Shown: positions 17,464 through 27,469 of the stretch, piece after piece
Position numbering within the stretch: the stretch's first letter is position 1
Layout: every line of letters starts with the position of its first letter
NCBI GenBank assembly: GCA_001770775.1
Contig: MESA01000007.1
Span: forward strand, 117,274 to 181,273
Direction: 5' to 3'
Length of the DNA stretch: 64,000 bases
Source: Burkholderiales bacterium RIFCSPHIGHO2_12_FULL_63_20
GTDB lineage: Bacteria > Pseudomonadota > Gammaproteobacteria > Burkholderiales > Burkholderiaceae_C
The notes under the pieces: generated by a model
The model's database searches: none
What the model saw: only the letters and a program-made list of their open reading frames with translations
What the model was told of the DNA's origin: nothing
Translations under genes and position numbers: made by a program

Positions 17464-19542
17464 ATGTCGCCCTCATTCCGTCCGACAGCCCTGGCCTTGT
17501 CCCTCGCCGTGGCCTTCCCCCTGCATGCCTACGCTCAGGCTGACGCGTCAACCGCCCCCGCCCGCAAGGCCAGCGACGCTCTGGAGGTGCTGCCACCGGT
17601 GGTCATCACCGCCCCCATCATGCAGACCCCGCTGGTGACGCAGTTCAACCCGCGCGACCCACAGCAGCCCCTGCCCGCCAACGATGGCGCCAGCCTGCTC
17701 AAGACCATTCCCGGCATGAGCGTGATCCGTAAAGGCGGCACCGATGGCGACCCCGTGTTCCGTGGCATGGCCGCCTCGCGCCTGAACATCCTGATCGATG
17801 GCGAACACATCCTGGGCGGTTGCGGCATGCGCATGGACCCGCCCACGGCCTACGTCTTCCCTGACACCTTTGACAAAGTCAGCCTGATCAAGGGCCCCCA
17901 ATCGGTTGAACACGGCCCGGGCGCCTCCGCCGGCACCGTGCTGTTCGAACGCAAACCCACCTACTTCCGCAAGCCGGGCGCCGAGTTCAAAGCCGCGCTG
18001 ACCGGTGCCAGCTTCAACCGCTACGACACCTATGTGGACGCCAAGGCCGGCACGCCTTTGGGCTATGTGCAGGCTCAGGCCACCGAAGCTGCCTCGGGCG
18101 ATTACGAAGATGGTGACGGCACCCAGGTCAACTCGGCCTACCGCCGCCGCAGCCTCAGCGCAGCGGTGGGCTGGACACCGGACGAACACACCCGCCTGGA
18201 GTTGTCAGCCATTGAAAGCCGGGCCAAGGCCGCCTATGCCGACCGCAGCATGGACGGCAGCAAGTTCGACCGCAGCAATGTGGGCCTGAAGTTCGAGAAG
18301 ACCCACATGAACGGGCTGCTCAACGCGGTCGAGGCGCAGGTCTACTACAACTATGTGGACCACGTGATGGACAACTACACGTTGCGCACGCCCACCAGCA
18401 CGCCGATGACGTCCAACCCGGACCGCGAAACCACCGGCGGTCGCCTGGCCGTGACCTTGCGCCCGGATGACATGCACAAGATCGTTCTGGGCATGGACCA
18501 GCAGACCAACATCCACACCTTGCGCAAGAGCGGCATGGGCGGTGATCTGGTCACGCCATACACCACCCAAAAGCGCATGGAAGATGCTCGCTTCCACAAC
18601 CTGGGCCTGTTTGGTGAAGTCACTCACCTGATCAATGACGAGCAGCGGGTGGTGGCCGGCCTGCGACGCGATCAGTGGGAAGCCAAGGACCGCCGCACCA
18701 CGCTGAGCAGCGGCATGATGAGCCTGGGCCCCAACCCCACTGCGGGCCTGGATCGCGATGAATCGCTGCACAGCGGCTTCCTGCGCTACGAGCACGACCT
18801 GGGCGAGCACACCCAAAGCTACATCGGCCTGGGATACACCGAGCGGGCGCCCGACTACTGGGAGTTGTTCAGCAAGGAAGCCCTCAGCAGCATCAGCGCC
18901 TTCGACAACGTGAAGCCTGAAAAGACCACCCAGCTCGACGTTGGGGTGACGCACCAGCAAGGTCCCTGGGACGCCTTCGCCTCGGCCTACGTCAGCCAGG
19001 TGCAGGACTACATCCTGATCCAGTCGAACGTGGTCAAGGGCATGCGCACAGCCACCGTCGCCCGCAACATCGACGCCAGCACCTGGGGCGCCGAAATCGG
19101 TGCGCATTACAAGGCAACCCCGCAGTGGACTGCGCTGGGCAGCCTGGCCTATGTGAACGGCCAGAACCGCAGTGACGACCGCGCCCTGGGCCAGATCCCG
19201 CCACTGGAGGCTCGCCTGGGCCTGAACTGGCAGCGTGGCGCCTGGTCCGCCGGCAGCCTGTTGCGCCTGGTCGCCTCACAACACCGGTATGCGGTCAACG
19301 AAGGCAACATCGTGGGGCAAGACCTGGGGCGCTCGGGTGGCTTCGGCGTGGCCTCGCTGCACGCTGGTTACGCCTGGAGCAAGGCCGTCAAGCTCAGCGT
19401 AGGCATCGACAACCTGTTTGACAAGACCTATGCGGAAGCGATCAGCCGGGGGGGCTCGGGCGTCAGCGGCTACGACACCACCTACCGGGTCAATGAGCCC
19501 GGTCGCTCAGGGTGGCTGAAGGTGCAGGTGGCGCTGGACTGA
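17464..19542 (+). CDS. TonB-dependent copper receptor (OprC/NosA type)
   Basis: A 692-residue outer-membrane receptor. A signal peptide (ALALSLAVAFPLHAYAQ) leads to a plug domain with MSVIRKGGTDGDPVFRGM and the copper-receptor hallmark GGCGMRMDPPTAY, then a 22-strand-type barrel ending VNEPGRSGWLKVQVALD. This is the TIGR01778 family, associated with copper uptake. It follows DUF2946. The start ATG at 17464 is preceded by an A/G-rich AAGAAAGAC stretch. No copper operator was recognised upstream. Confidence 0.9.
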   Translation: MSPSFRPTALALSLAVAFPLHAYAQADASTAPARKASDALEVLPPVVITAPIMQTPLVTQFNPRDPQQPLPANDGASLLKTIPGMSVIRKGGTDGDPVFRGMAASRLNILIDGEHILGGCGMRMDPPTAYVFPDTFDKVSLIKGPQSVEHGPGASAGTVLFERKPTYFRKPGAEFKAALTGASFNRYDTYVDAKAGTPLGYVQAQATEAASGDYEDGDGTQVNSAYRRRSLSAAVGWTPDEHTRLELSAIESRAKAAYADRSMDGSKFDRSNVGLKFEKTHMNGLLNAVEAQVYYNYVDHVMDNYTLRTPTSTPMTSNPDRETTGGRLAVTLRPDDMHKIVLGMDQQTNIHTLRKSGMGGDLVTPYTTQKRMEDARFHNLGLFGEVTHLINDEQRVVAGLRRDQWEAKDRRTTLSSGMMSLGPNPTAGLDRDESLHSGFLRYEHDLGEHTQSYIGLGYTERAPDYWELFSKEALSSISAFDNVKPEKTTQLDVGVTHQQGPWDAFASAYVSQVQDYILIQSNVVKGMRTATVARNIDASTWGAEIGAHYKATPQWTALGSLAYVNGQNRSDDRALGQIPPLEARLGLNWQRGAWSAGSLLRLVASQHRYAVNEGNIVGQDLGRSGGFGVASLHAGYAWSKAVKLSVGIDNLFDKTYAEAISRGGSGVSGYDTTYRVNEPGRSGWLKVQVALD

Positions 19543-19578
19543 GCCGCCACGCCAGGACGAGCCGACGCCCTGTTGGCT

Positions 19579-19627
19579 CGCATCGGCCTGCGGCCCTGCA
19601 ACTTCAGGGGGGCGGCAGGCCGATGCG
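19579..19627. repeat. Long inverted repeat between copper receptor and DUF3422 genes
   Basis: A perfect 13-base inverted repeat: CGCATCGGCCTGC (19579-19591) and GCAGGCCGATGCG (19615-19627). The 23-base loop contains a nested CCCTG-CAACTT-CAGGG. No T-tract follows on either strand. It may be a terminator without U-tail, a 3' stabilising hairpin of the receptor message, or a control element for DUF3422. Confidence 0.55.
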
Positions 19628-19685
19628 CCCTGCGGATTCGCAGACAATCAAGATCTGTCGCTTTGCTGACCGCCCCACGCTCACC

Positions 19686-21050
19686 ATGTCCTCTGCTGTG
19701 TCCTCCGTTGCGCCCACTGCTGAACTCACCACGCCACCACGGCGGGTGCTGCCCCCGGACGATGCGCAGCGTCGCGTGCTGCACAACGAGGTCCACGCCC
19801 GTCCGCCCGCCCGCATTCGCCTGCCGGCCCTGGTGGTGTACGTGGCCGTGCTCAACGAAGGCATCACCCGCGAGATGGAGTGGCAACACCTGCGCCAGCT
19901 CCCCGGTCAAGAAGGGCTCACGCTCGAACACCTGTCCGGCAACTTCCAGCGCCTGCGCTTTGCCAACCACACGCTCAAGTGGGAGCGCCACACCGAGTTC
20001 ACCCGCTACTCCATCGTCCAGGCCCTGCCCGACGGTGCCCTCGTCCACGGTGACGATGAGGAGCTGATCCGCGCCCTGGTGGTCGACCCGGCCTGGCTGG
20101 CGGCCATTCCCGGGCGAACCGTGGCCGCGATCATGATGGCCATGGTCCACGGTGACGTTGACGACCTGATGGGCATGAAGACCACGGGCGAACCGTGGAT
20201 CGAAGGCCGCGAGACCATGGCCTCGCTGCTGGGCATCCGTCGCTCCTGCGTGATGACCGACTTCCGCCTGCGCCCCAGTGGCTTCGAGCGCCTACTGGTC
20301 ATCTCGCCGGCGGACACGTCCGAGCTGCGCGTGGGCCGCATCTCGCAACGCTTGCTCGAGCTGGAAACCTATCGCCTGATGGCCCTGCGCGGCCTGCCCG
20401 TGGCCAAGGACCTGGGCCCCGTGCTCACGCGTGCCGAATCGCAACTGGCCGAGATCATGGCCCGCATGGAAAACGCCGAAACGTCGGACCAGGAACTGCT
20501 CGGTATCCTCATCGGCCTGGCTGCCCGAATCGAGCGGGCCACAGCCACACACATGTACCGCTTCTCGGCCACCATGGCGTATCACAGCCTGGTGGAGCAA
20601 CGCATCGAGCAACTGCGCGAAACGCCCATCCCCGGCACGCAAACCGTGGGCGAGTTCATGCTGCGGCGTCTGTCGCCGGCCATCGCCACGGTGCAGGCCA
20701 CCTCCCAGCGGCTCAGCTCGCTGTCGCAGCGGGTGGAACGTGCCAGTGCCTTGCTGCGCACGCGGGTGGACATCGCCACCGAGTCGCAAAACCAAATGCT
20801 GCTGGAAAAGCTCACCAAGGGTCAGGACCTGCAACTGCGCCTGCAATCCACCGTGGAAGGCCTGTCGATCGCGGCCATCGCCTACTACGTGGTGAGCCTG
20901 ATCCTGTACGTGGGAAAGGCTGGCAAAGCCGCCGGGCTGCCGGTCAACCCCGAGATCCTGGCTGGCGCGCTGATCCCGCTGGTGCTGATGGGCGTGTGGT
21001 GGGGCACCCGCCAGATTCACAAGAAACTGAAACACAGCGACGATCACTGA
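19686..21050 (+). CDS. DUF3422 family membrane-anchored protein
   Basis: A 454-residue protein of the DUF3422 family, common in proteobacteria and of unknown function. The N-terminal region has the family motif HNEVHARPPARI. The middle is helical and charged with a long coiled-coil-like region (about 240-390). Two hydrophobic segments lie near the C-terminus (AAIAYYVVSLILYVG and LAGALIPLVLMGVWWG), so it is a tail-anchored inner-membrane protein. The start ATG at 19686 is the first that keeps the family N-terminus. It converges with tamB, with 36 bases between. Confidence 0.85.
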   Translation: MSSAVSSVAPTAELTTPPRRVLPPDDAQRRVLHNEVHARPPARIRLPALVVYVAVLNEGITREMEWQHLRQLPGQEGLTLEHLSGNFQRLRFANHTLKWERHTEFTRYSIVQALPDGALVHGDDEELIRALVVDPAWLAAIPGRTVAAIMMAMVHGDVDDLMGMKTTGEPWIEGRETMASLLGIRRSCVMTDFRLRPSGFERLLVISPADTSELRVGRISQRLLELETYRLMALRGLPVAKDLGPVLTRAESQLAEIMARMENAETSDQELLGILIGLAARIERATATHMYRFSATMAYHSLVEQRIEQLRETPIPGTQTVGEFMLRRLSPAIATVQATSQRLSSLSQRVERASALLRTRVDIATESQNQMLLEKLTKGQDLQLRLQSTVEGLSIAAIAYYVVSLILYVGKAGKAAGLPVNPEILAGALIPLVLMGVWWGTRQIHKKLKHSDDH

Positions 21051-21086
21051 ACCCGGTCACGCCCGACCGGATCGCAACACCGGCCT

Positions 21087-24000
21087 TCAATCCCAGCGCC
21101 AGGACCAGATCAAGTCGGCCGCGTTGTCGACCCCGGCCTGCAGCCGCAGGGTGAAACGCCGCGCCAGCGTGTAGATCAACTGCCAGTTACCGCCAGTAGC
21201 GTTGAGGTTGCGCTCGTAACCCACATACCAGTAGCGCGACACCTGCTTGCCCACGTTGACCACAGTGGCGCGCACCGCCCCATCGGACTGCCGCACCGAA
21301 AACTCGTCCAGCCCCAACATGTTCATGAGGTTGTCGGACGGAGACGCCCCCTCGCCAGCCAGCAAGGCCACGGCCGCTGTCTGCAGCAGTCCGATGTCGG
21401 CACCGCCCAGGCCCGTGGGCCCACGCCCCAGCACCAGCCACGACAACTTTTCGGTTTCGGACATGGCCGGCTCGGAGTACAGGCGGATGCGCGGGTCTTG
21501 CGCCGTGCCGGTGATGGCCACGCCCACCTTCACATCACTGTTGCTGGCCACCGCCGACTGCGCCCGCATGGCCAAAATGTCCAACCGCGGGTTCTCGATC
21601 GGGCCGGTGAAGGCCAGCGTGCCGCGTTCGACCACCAACTTCTGTCCGTAAGCAGCGTACGTGCCGTTTTCGACGCGAACGACGCCGTTCAAGGTGGGCC
21701 GATTCGCCGGCGTCGTGACCTTGAGCACGCCCTTCAAGAAGGCATCCAGGCCCATACCCTTGATGCGCAACTTCTGGCCCAGATCGACATCCAGTTGCGC
21801 CATCAGCTTGCGCTGCGGTGCGCGCTTGGGCGCGCCCTTCGATGGTGGATCATTGATTTCCCCCACAGGGCGCGCATTCGCCGGGCGATTGACAACCGTC
21901 ACATCGTCACCCACCGTCGGGGCCGATGACTGACTGATGTCGATCAGACCCTCATCCACCCGTGCATGCCCCTCGACCTCGATCGTCTCCGTGCCCAAGG
22001 CGGCATTGATGTTCGCGCTGACCACCAGGCGCCGGTCCACCCGCTGCAGCAGCGGGAAACGGTCGGCCGTCAGGCTCAAACGCGCCTGCGGGATCTCACC
22101 GAAAGTGCCCTGTCCCTGCGCGGTGATCAACCCGCCTGCTGGGCCGCCGCGGGCCTCGAAATGCTGTAACACGATCAGGTCGCCCCGCAGCGACATCAGC
22201 AGCTTGCCGTCACTCAGGTTGACGCCCAGCAGGGCTTGCCCGCCGCCCAGGTTCTCCCCCACGACCTGGCCGCTGTAGAGCGGAGCTCCCAGGGTGCCGG
22301 CCAGCTCGGCCTTGGCCTGCATCTGGCCGCTCACGCGCCAACCCGCGGGAACCCAGGTGCCCCAGGGGCGCAGGTTGCCAATCGTCAGGTCCAGCTCGCC
22401 CCGCAAAGGATCGCTGCCCTGCGGTCCTGCCGTCGGGGTCTGGGCCTGCACCACCTGCCGCCCCACCAGCTTGCCCAGTGCGCGGCCTTCGACCAACTCT
22501 GTCAAGGTCCAGGTGCCCTGGCGGGCTTGCAGGTTCACCCGCGCCTCGCGAATGCCCAGGCGTTGAGCGCTATTGCCCTCGATGGTGGGCTCCGACAGAC
22601 TGAGATCGCCGGACTTGCGCTGCACGGTCGCATCCACCACCCAGGGATCCTGGCGGCTGTGCCTCACTTTCATGCCGCCCTGCAGGATCAGATCCCCACC
22701 CCACCCCGCCTGCGGCTGCCATCGCGCCAGCAACTCGGGCAGGCTGAGTTCCTCCAGCGCCATGTCCATCTCGGCCACCCCCACGGGATCGCGCTGCCGG
22801 TCGGCCCAGGTCCACGCGGCTTGTCGCAAGTGCAGCACCGCCCCCATCAGGTTCAGACGGGTGGAGCCCAGCGTCACGCTCTCGGTGCGCTCATCCTGAC
22901 GCCAATGCACGGGCGTGGGCTGCAAGCGCACGACCTCACGCCCGGGCGCCTCACCCAGGCGCACCACCATGTCCTGAACGCGCCCCTGCCAAGATTGTGC
23001 GGTGTCCGTCCAACCCAGCCCGCCTTGCAGCGCCAGGTCGAGCGTCAGTCGCTCGGGCTTGAGCGGGGCCAAGCCCTCGTCTGCGCCCGGCTGCACGGGC
23101 GGTTTGCGCGTCAAGGTCGCATGCGCCTCGCCTTGGTGAGACTGCGCCGACCCGTGGAGGCGCAAAGTGGCATCCATCAGCTCGACGCTGGCTGTGCGCA
23201 CCTGGTTCACATTGACCTGCGCCTTCATCGGCGAGGTCGGCGTGCGCATGTCCAGCCCCCATTCGGCCTGCACCGAGCCCACGGAGACGCCCTCGCCCGC
23301 CTTGGGCACCCAGCGCAGACCGCTCACACGCGCCTGCCCCTCGCTGCTGACGCGAGGCCACAGTCCCTGTCCTTGGGTGGTCAAGGTCATCGCCCCACTG
23401 ACCTGTCGTGCCCCCACCAGCGTGGCCAGCGGCTGCAAGGTCTGCAAGGTGGTGGCGTTGACCTGCGCCTGCCACTGGGCCGACGAGGCTACCTGAGGCA
23501 GCCCGGACTCGCCCGTCTGCCACGGCAGTTGCATCTGCGCCTTGGCCAGGTTGCCTGCCGCGTCCAGATCCATGTTCAGGGTCATGACCTGACGATTGCG
23601 AGGCGACTGCCATTGCACCGTGCCCTTGAGTGGCACCCCGGCCAGCCAGCTGGGTGCGAGCTGGGCGTTCAAGCTGCCCCGCCAGTCGGCGTCCAGTTCA
23701 AACTGCCCCTGGGCAGACAGCTGATGACGCCCGGTGGCGTCAGCTGGCCACGGCATCCACAGTCGCGGATCGAACGAGCGAACATTCAAGGTTCCCTTGA
23801 TCTGCCAAGCGGGCACCGAAGGCGCTGCCGCTTCGGGCTGCGATGCTGCAGCGGACGCGGGCACGGACGCTGCCGAGGCACCCGCCTCCGCTGGCAGCGC
23901 TGACGCCGCCTGAGGCCATCGCCACAGCACCTCACTGAGCACGGCGCTCGCCTCACCCGAGCTCAGGGCCAGACGGGTCACGTTCAACAGCCCCGGCGCA

Positions 24001-25466
24001 TAGCGGGCCTCCGCCTTGGCCTCCACCGGGCGCACCCCCGGCTGCATGGCCTTCGCGCGCTCGGGCGTGGCATGCGCCGGCCCATACTCGCCCGTCAAAC
24101 TCCCGACCAAGGTGGCCGCCGTGTCGCGCCACGACGGCGTCGCGCCCGCTGACGTGCGCACGGGTGACAAGGTCACCTCGCCTTGCAACTGCAAAGCGGG
24201 CGCCAGGCTGTGCAGCGCCTGGGGCTCCAGCTGGGCCATCTCCAGCTTCAGGCTGCGCCCCTGGCCCCAGCCACCGCTCAGTTTCACCTTTGCGGGGTCC
24301 TTACCGCGCACCCGAGGCAAGGCCAGCTGCCAATCCACCTGCACGGCGGCCAGCACATCATCGACGGAGCGGGCCTCCGTGGCCTTCTCCATCTGCAGCC
24401 CCCCCTGCCAGTCCGTCACCGGCAATCGCTGCGCGTCCCAGGCACCACTCAGGCTGTTGTGCAGACTCACGCGCGCCTGCAAATCGGTGCGCCCCTTCTG
24501 GGCGAGTCCCTGCGGCTCGACGTCCAGCGTGCCCTGCAAGGCCGTGCGCGGCAAGCCCGCATGCAGGTCAGCCAGATTGAGCCGCTCCAGTTTCGCCTTC
24601 AGGCGCGACACCGGCCACGGCGCAAAGGGCTGGACCTGGGCGTCCACATCCATCGCCTGCTCGGCCTGATCCGCGCGCTGCAAGTGCGCCTGCACGGTCA
24701 CCCCCAGGTCGTTCAACGCACCCTTCAGTCGCACAGCCGCGCGCCCGCTCAGGTCGCTGGATACCGCCCCGGAGGCCTGCAAGGCGGCGTCCACCGCCAT
24801 GGGCCCGCGCACGCCCACCTCGGCCTGGCCCTGCACCTGCCAGTCACCCCAAGCCAGCTGTTTCAATCGGATGCGATGGCGCGTCGGCAAGGCGTGATCG
24901 TGCAACACCACCGCCGCATCCAAACCTTTCAAAGGCACCTCGCCCAGCAGATTGCTGGCGAACTCACCCACCTGCAACCGCCCGAGCTGCACCGACACCG
25001 GCAAATTCAGGTTGCGCGGCGCTTGCGTCGGCGTCGGCGAAGGGGGGCCGGCCACCCAGTGCAGACGCGCCAGGCGAACCTGCAGGCCCTGCGCGCGCAC
25101 GCCGATCAAGGAGCTCACCTCCAGGTCCGTCACGAGCCTCAAACCCTGCCAGGCAGGTGCCTCCAGGTGCAGGAAGCCCCCTCGGGGCAAATCCACCTCG
25201 ATCCGCTCAGCCCGAAAGTCCCCCAGGAAAGAGCCTTGGGGCGCCGTGACCCGCACCCCCACGCCGGACAACAAGTTCAGCAGACGTTGCGTGGCCCCCT
25301 CGTGGTGTGCCAAGCCCCATACGGCCACCAACAAGGCCAACACCAGCGCCACAGCACCCAAGGGCGCCCAAAGCCAAGGCCACATCGAGCGACGGCGCGG
25401 TCGCGCCACGGTCGCCTCCTCAGGCGAAGCCGGCGCCGGGTCGGGCGTCTCAGGCAGGTCGCTCAC
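21087..25466 (-). CDS. tamB: TamB translocation and assembly module protein
   Basis: A 1459-residue protein with one N-terminal membrane anchor (WPWLWAPLGAVALVLALLVAVWGL) and a very long beta-rich body ending in the conserved TamB C-terminal domain (about 1110-1459; VGYERNLNATGGNWQLIYTL near the end). TamB spans the periplasm and works with TamA in outer-membrane protein assembly and lipid transfer. The GTG start at 25466 overlaps the tamA stop (GTGA), so translation is coupled. A disordered Ala/Pro/Ser-rich segment lies near residue 540-570. Confidence 0.92.
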   Translation of the reverse strand: MSDLPETPDPAPASPEEATVARPRRRSMWPWLWAPLGAVALVLALLVAVWGLAHHEGATQRLLNLLSGVGVRVTAPQGSFLGDFRAERIEVDLPRGGFLHLEAPAWQGLRLVTDLEVSSLIGVRAQGLQVRLARLHWVAGPPSPTPTQAPRNLNLPVSVQLGRLQVGEFASNLLGEVPLKGLDAAVVLHDHALPTRHRIRLKQLAWGDWQVQGQAEVGVRGPMAVDAALQASGAVSSDLSGRAAVRLKGALNDLGVTVQAHLQRADQAEQAMDVDAQVQPFAPWPVSRLKAKLERLNLADLHAGLPRTALQGTLDVEPQGLAQKGRTDLQARVSLHNSLSGAWDAQRLPVTDWQGGLQMEKATEARSVDDVLAAVQVDWQLALPRVRGKDPAKVKLSGGWGQGRSLKLEMAQLEPQALHSLAPALQLQGEVTLSPVRTSAGATPSWRDTAATLVGSLTGEYGPAHATPERAKAMQPGVRPVEAKAEARYAPGLLNVTRLALSSGEASAVLSEVLWRWPQAASALPAEAGASAASVPASAAASQPEAAAPSVPAWQIKGTLNVRSFDPRLWMPWPADATGRHQLSAQGQFELDADWRGSLNAQLAPSWLAGVPLKGTVQWQSPRNRQVMTLNMDLDAAGNLAKAQMQLPWQTGESGLPQVASSAQWQAQVNATTLQTLQPLATLVGARQVSGAMTLTTQGQGLWPRVSSEGQARVSGLRWVPKAGEGVSVGSVQAEWGLDMRTPTSPMKAQVNVNQVRTASVELMDATLRLHGSAQSHQGEAHATLTRKPPVQPGADEGLAPLKPERLTLDLALQGGLGWTDTAQSWQGRVQDMVVRLGEAPGREVVRLQPTPVHWRQDERTESVTLGSTRLNLMGAVLHLRQAAWTWADRQRDPVGVAEMDMALEELSLPELLARWQPQAGWGGDLILQGGMKVRHSRQDPWVVDATVQRKSGDLSLSEPTIEGNSAQRLGIREARVNLQARQGTWTLTELVEGRALGKLVGRQVVQAQTPTAGPQGSDPLRGELDLTIGNLRPWGTWVPAGWRVSGQMQAKAELAGTLGAPLYSGQVVGENLGGGQALLGVNLSDGKLLMSLRGDLIVLQHFEARGGPAGGLITAQGQGTFGEIPQARLSLTADRFPLLQRVDRRLVVSANINAALGTETIEVEGHARVDEGLIDISQSSAPTVGDDVTVVNRPANARPVGEINDPPSKGAPKRAPQRKLMAQLDVDLGQKLRIKGMGLDAFLKGVLKVTTPANRPTLNGVVRVENGTYAAYGQKLVVERGTLAFTGPIENPRLDILAMRAQSAVASNSDVKVGVAITGTAQDPRIRLYSEPAMSETEKLSWLVLGRGPTGLGGADIGLLQTAAVALLAGEGASPSDNLMNMLGLDEFSVRQSDGAVRATVVNVGKQVSRYWYVGYERNLNATGGNWQLIYTLARRFTLRLQAGVDNAADLIWSWRWD

Positions 25467-27469
25467 AGGCTGATCCCCACGCTGAAGTGCACACGAAACT
25501 TCCCTGTCTCGGTGCCTCGGGCCAGGTCCAGACGCAACATGCCCACCGGGCTGCGCCAACGCACACCCACGCCGTAGCCCACATTGGGACGCAGATCCCC
25601 CATGCGATCAGCTGCATCACCCACGTCCACGAACACCGCACCCAGCAGACTGGGCATGCGCTTGAGGATCGGATGCGCCAGCTCCACGCTGCCGGTGGCC
25701 AGCGCACGGCCCCCCGTGATGACGCCATCACGCGTCACACCCAAGGAGCGGTAGGCATAGCCGCGCACGGAATCATCCCCGCCAGCGCGGAACAGCAAGG
25801 TGTCAGGCACACTCACTGCATCGCCCGCCGTCACCTGCCCCGCCTCGGCGCGAGCCGTCAAGTGCCAGTTGGCCGGCAAGGGCTTGTAGGCTGTGACCCG
25901 CCCATAGGCACGCACGAACGAGCCCTTGTCATTGAGGGCCGAGTAGGTCTGCCCCAAAGTCAGCTCTGCCAGGCTGGTAAAGCCTTGCGTAGGCAGGACC
26001 TGGTTGTCCACATGGCGCCAGACCCATTGGGTGGTGCCGCTCAAGGCCGAGGCGTTCGCCACCACCACCTTGTCGCGTGAAACCACACGAGCGTGTTGAT
26101 ACGCCAGATAGTGGGTACGCTCATGCACCTCCCCCTCCTCCAGGAGGCCGACCCGAATGCGTTGGCTGGAGGTTTCGGCATCGTCGGTGTCCATCAGGCG
26201 CGAGGTCAGCCCAGACACCAAGCCCCGCACGCGTCCCGGCCAGGGATGGGAAGTCAAATCCACCTGCCCACGCGACTCACGCTTGCCAATCTGCATCGAG
26301 GTCTTCGCCTGCCAGCCCAGGCCCCACGCATTGCGGTGCAAATGCTCTCCCGAGACACGCGGGCCGGTGTCACTGCTCACGCCCACCCCCACAGTGGCTG
26401 CCTGGAAAGGCATTTCACGCAACTGCACCACGACCGGCGTGGCATCGGCCTGCGTCGGATCAAACCCGGCGGACACAAAGACGTTCTCGAAGAGGTTGAG
26501 CTTCTGGATGCGCTCCTGCCAGTCGAGCACCATCGTCTCGTCGTACGGGTCACCCTTTTTGAAGGGCGCCAGGTTCAGCACGGCCGAGGCGGGTTGACGG
26601 TTCAGCCCTTCGATGCGAATGTCGCCGAACACGAAGCCCGGACCTGAGTCGGCCACCAGGAACAGCTTGGCCGTGCGCTCGGTCGCGTCCACCGTCACCG
26701 ACGTACCGCTCCAAGACGCCGTGGGGTAGCCCTGAGCACGCAGTCGGGCCAACGCGCCGTTCTTGGCCGATGACCACACGCTCTGGCGGAACACCTCGCC
26801 CACCGGCAGCCCCCAGTCGGCCGACAGCCGCTCCACCAGAGACTGGGCCCGGGCGTCGCCGTCGGAGAGCGCCACATCCAGCGCGCCTTCGTAAATCATC
26901 TGCACCTTGCTGATGTGGGTGCGCTCACCGGGAATCACCTTGAGTGTCACCACCACCGGCTTGCCCTCCACCTCGTCATCGACGCGGGTGGTGATCTGGG
27001 CGCCGAAATAGCCCTCGGCCTCGAGCATGCTGCGTGCTTCGTCCGGCGCCGAAATGACCAGCCGGCGCAACTCGTTGCGGCTGATGCGCAAGGCATCGTT
27101 GCCGACCAGTTCACGCTGAAAGCGCGCCAACTCCAGGTGCCGCTTCAGCAAGTCGTCCAGCGGATCCGGGGCATCAACGTTCAGTTGCCACACCAAGGGC
27201 GGCAGACGTCGACGCGGCGTCTCGGCCGCGCCGGGTGCGGCCTCGGCGCCTTCCACCTCCGGCACGGACGCGACCGGCGTGGAGGCAGGGGGTGCCGCAG
27301 GTGTTGCAGGTGTTGCAGGTGTTGCAGGTGTTGCAGGCTCCGTTGGTGCGTCGGATGAAGTCGACACGGTAGGCACCGCGTCTTGCGCCATCGCCCACAA
27401 AGGCACCGCGCTCACCCACAGGGCAATCGCAGACCACAGTCCCCGCTTCACCGACCCAGGTTGACTCAT
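25463..27469 (-). CDS. tamA: TamA outer-membrane assembly protein (BamA/Omp85 family)
   Basis: A 668-residue Omp85 protein. A signal peptide ending AMAQ leads to a low-complexity TPA-rich stretch, then POTRA domains (about residues 95-330; RDELRRLVISAPDEARSMLEAEGYFG type) and a 16-strand barrel with RAGGDDSVRGYAYRSLG and the Omp85 end VGYGVGVRWRSPVGMLRLDLA. It pairs with TamB. The ATG at 27469 overlaps the VWA gene stop (ATGA). The order VWA-tamA-tamB with overlaps at both joints indicates one transcript. Confidence 0.92.
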   Translation of the reverse strand: MSQPGSVKRGLWSAIALWVSAVPLWAMAQDAVPTVSTSSDAPTEPATPATPATPATPAAPPASTPVASVPEVEGAEAAPGAAETPRRRLPPLVWQLNVDAPDPLDDLLKRHLELARFQRELVGNDALRISRNELRRLVISAPDEARSMLEAEGYFGAQITTRVDDEVEGKPVVVTLKVIPGERTHISKVQMIYEGALDVALSDGDARAQSLVERLSADWGLPVGEVFRQSVWSSAKNGALARLRAQGYPTASWSGTSVTVDATERTAKLFLVADSGPGFVFGDIRIEGLNRQPASAVLNLAPFKKGDPYDETMVLDWQERIQKLNLFENVFVSAGFDPTQADATPVVVQLREMPFQAATVGVGVSSDTGPRVSGEHLHRNAWGLGWQAKTSMQIGKRESRGQVDLTSHPWPGRVRGLVSGLTSRLMDTDDAETSSQRIRVGLLEEGEVHERTHYLAYQHARVVSRDKVVVANASALSGTTQWVWRHVDNQVLPTQGFTSLAELTLGQTYSALNDKGSFVRAYGRVTAYKPLPANWHLTARAEAGQVTAGDAVSVPDTLLFRAGGDDSVRGYAYRSLGVTRDGVITGGRALATGSVELAHPILKRMPSLLGAVFVDVGDAADRMGDLRPNVGYGVGVRWRSPVGMLRLDLARGTETGKFRVHFSVGISL
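27301..27336 (-). repeat. 9-bp tandem repeat inside tamA
   Basis: Four perfect copies of GTGTTGCAG (plus strand) preceded by one degenerate copy at 27292-27300. They encode repeated Thr-Pro-Ala units just after the TamA signal peptide. The unit is a multiple of three, so copy-number change would alter linker length without breaking the frame. Confidence 0.9.
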
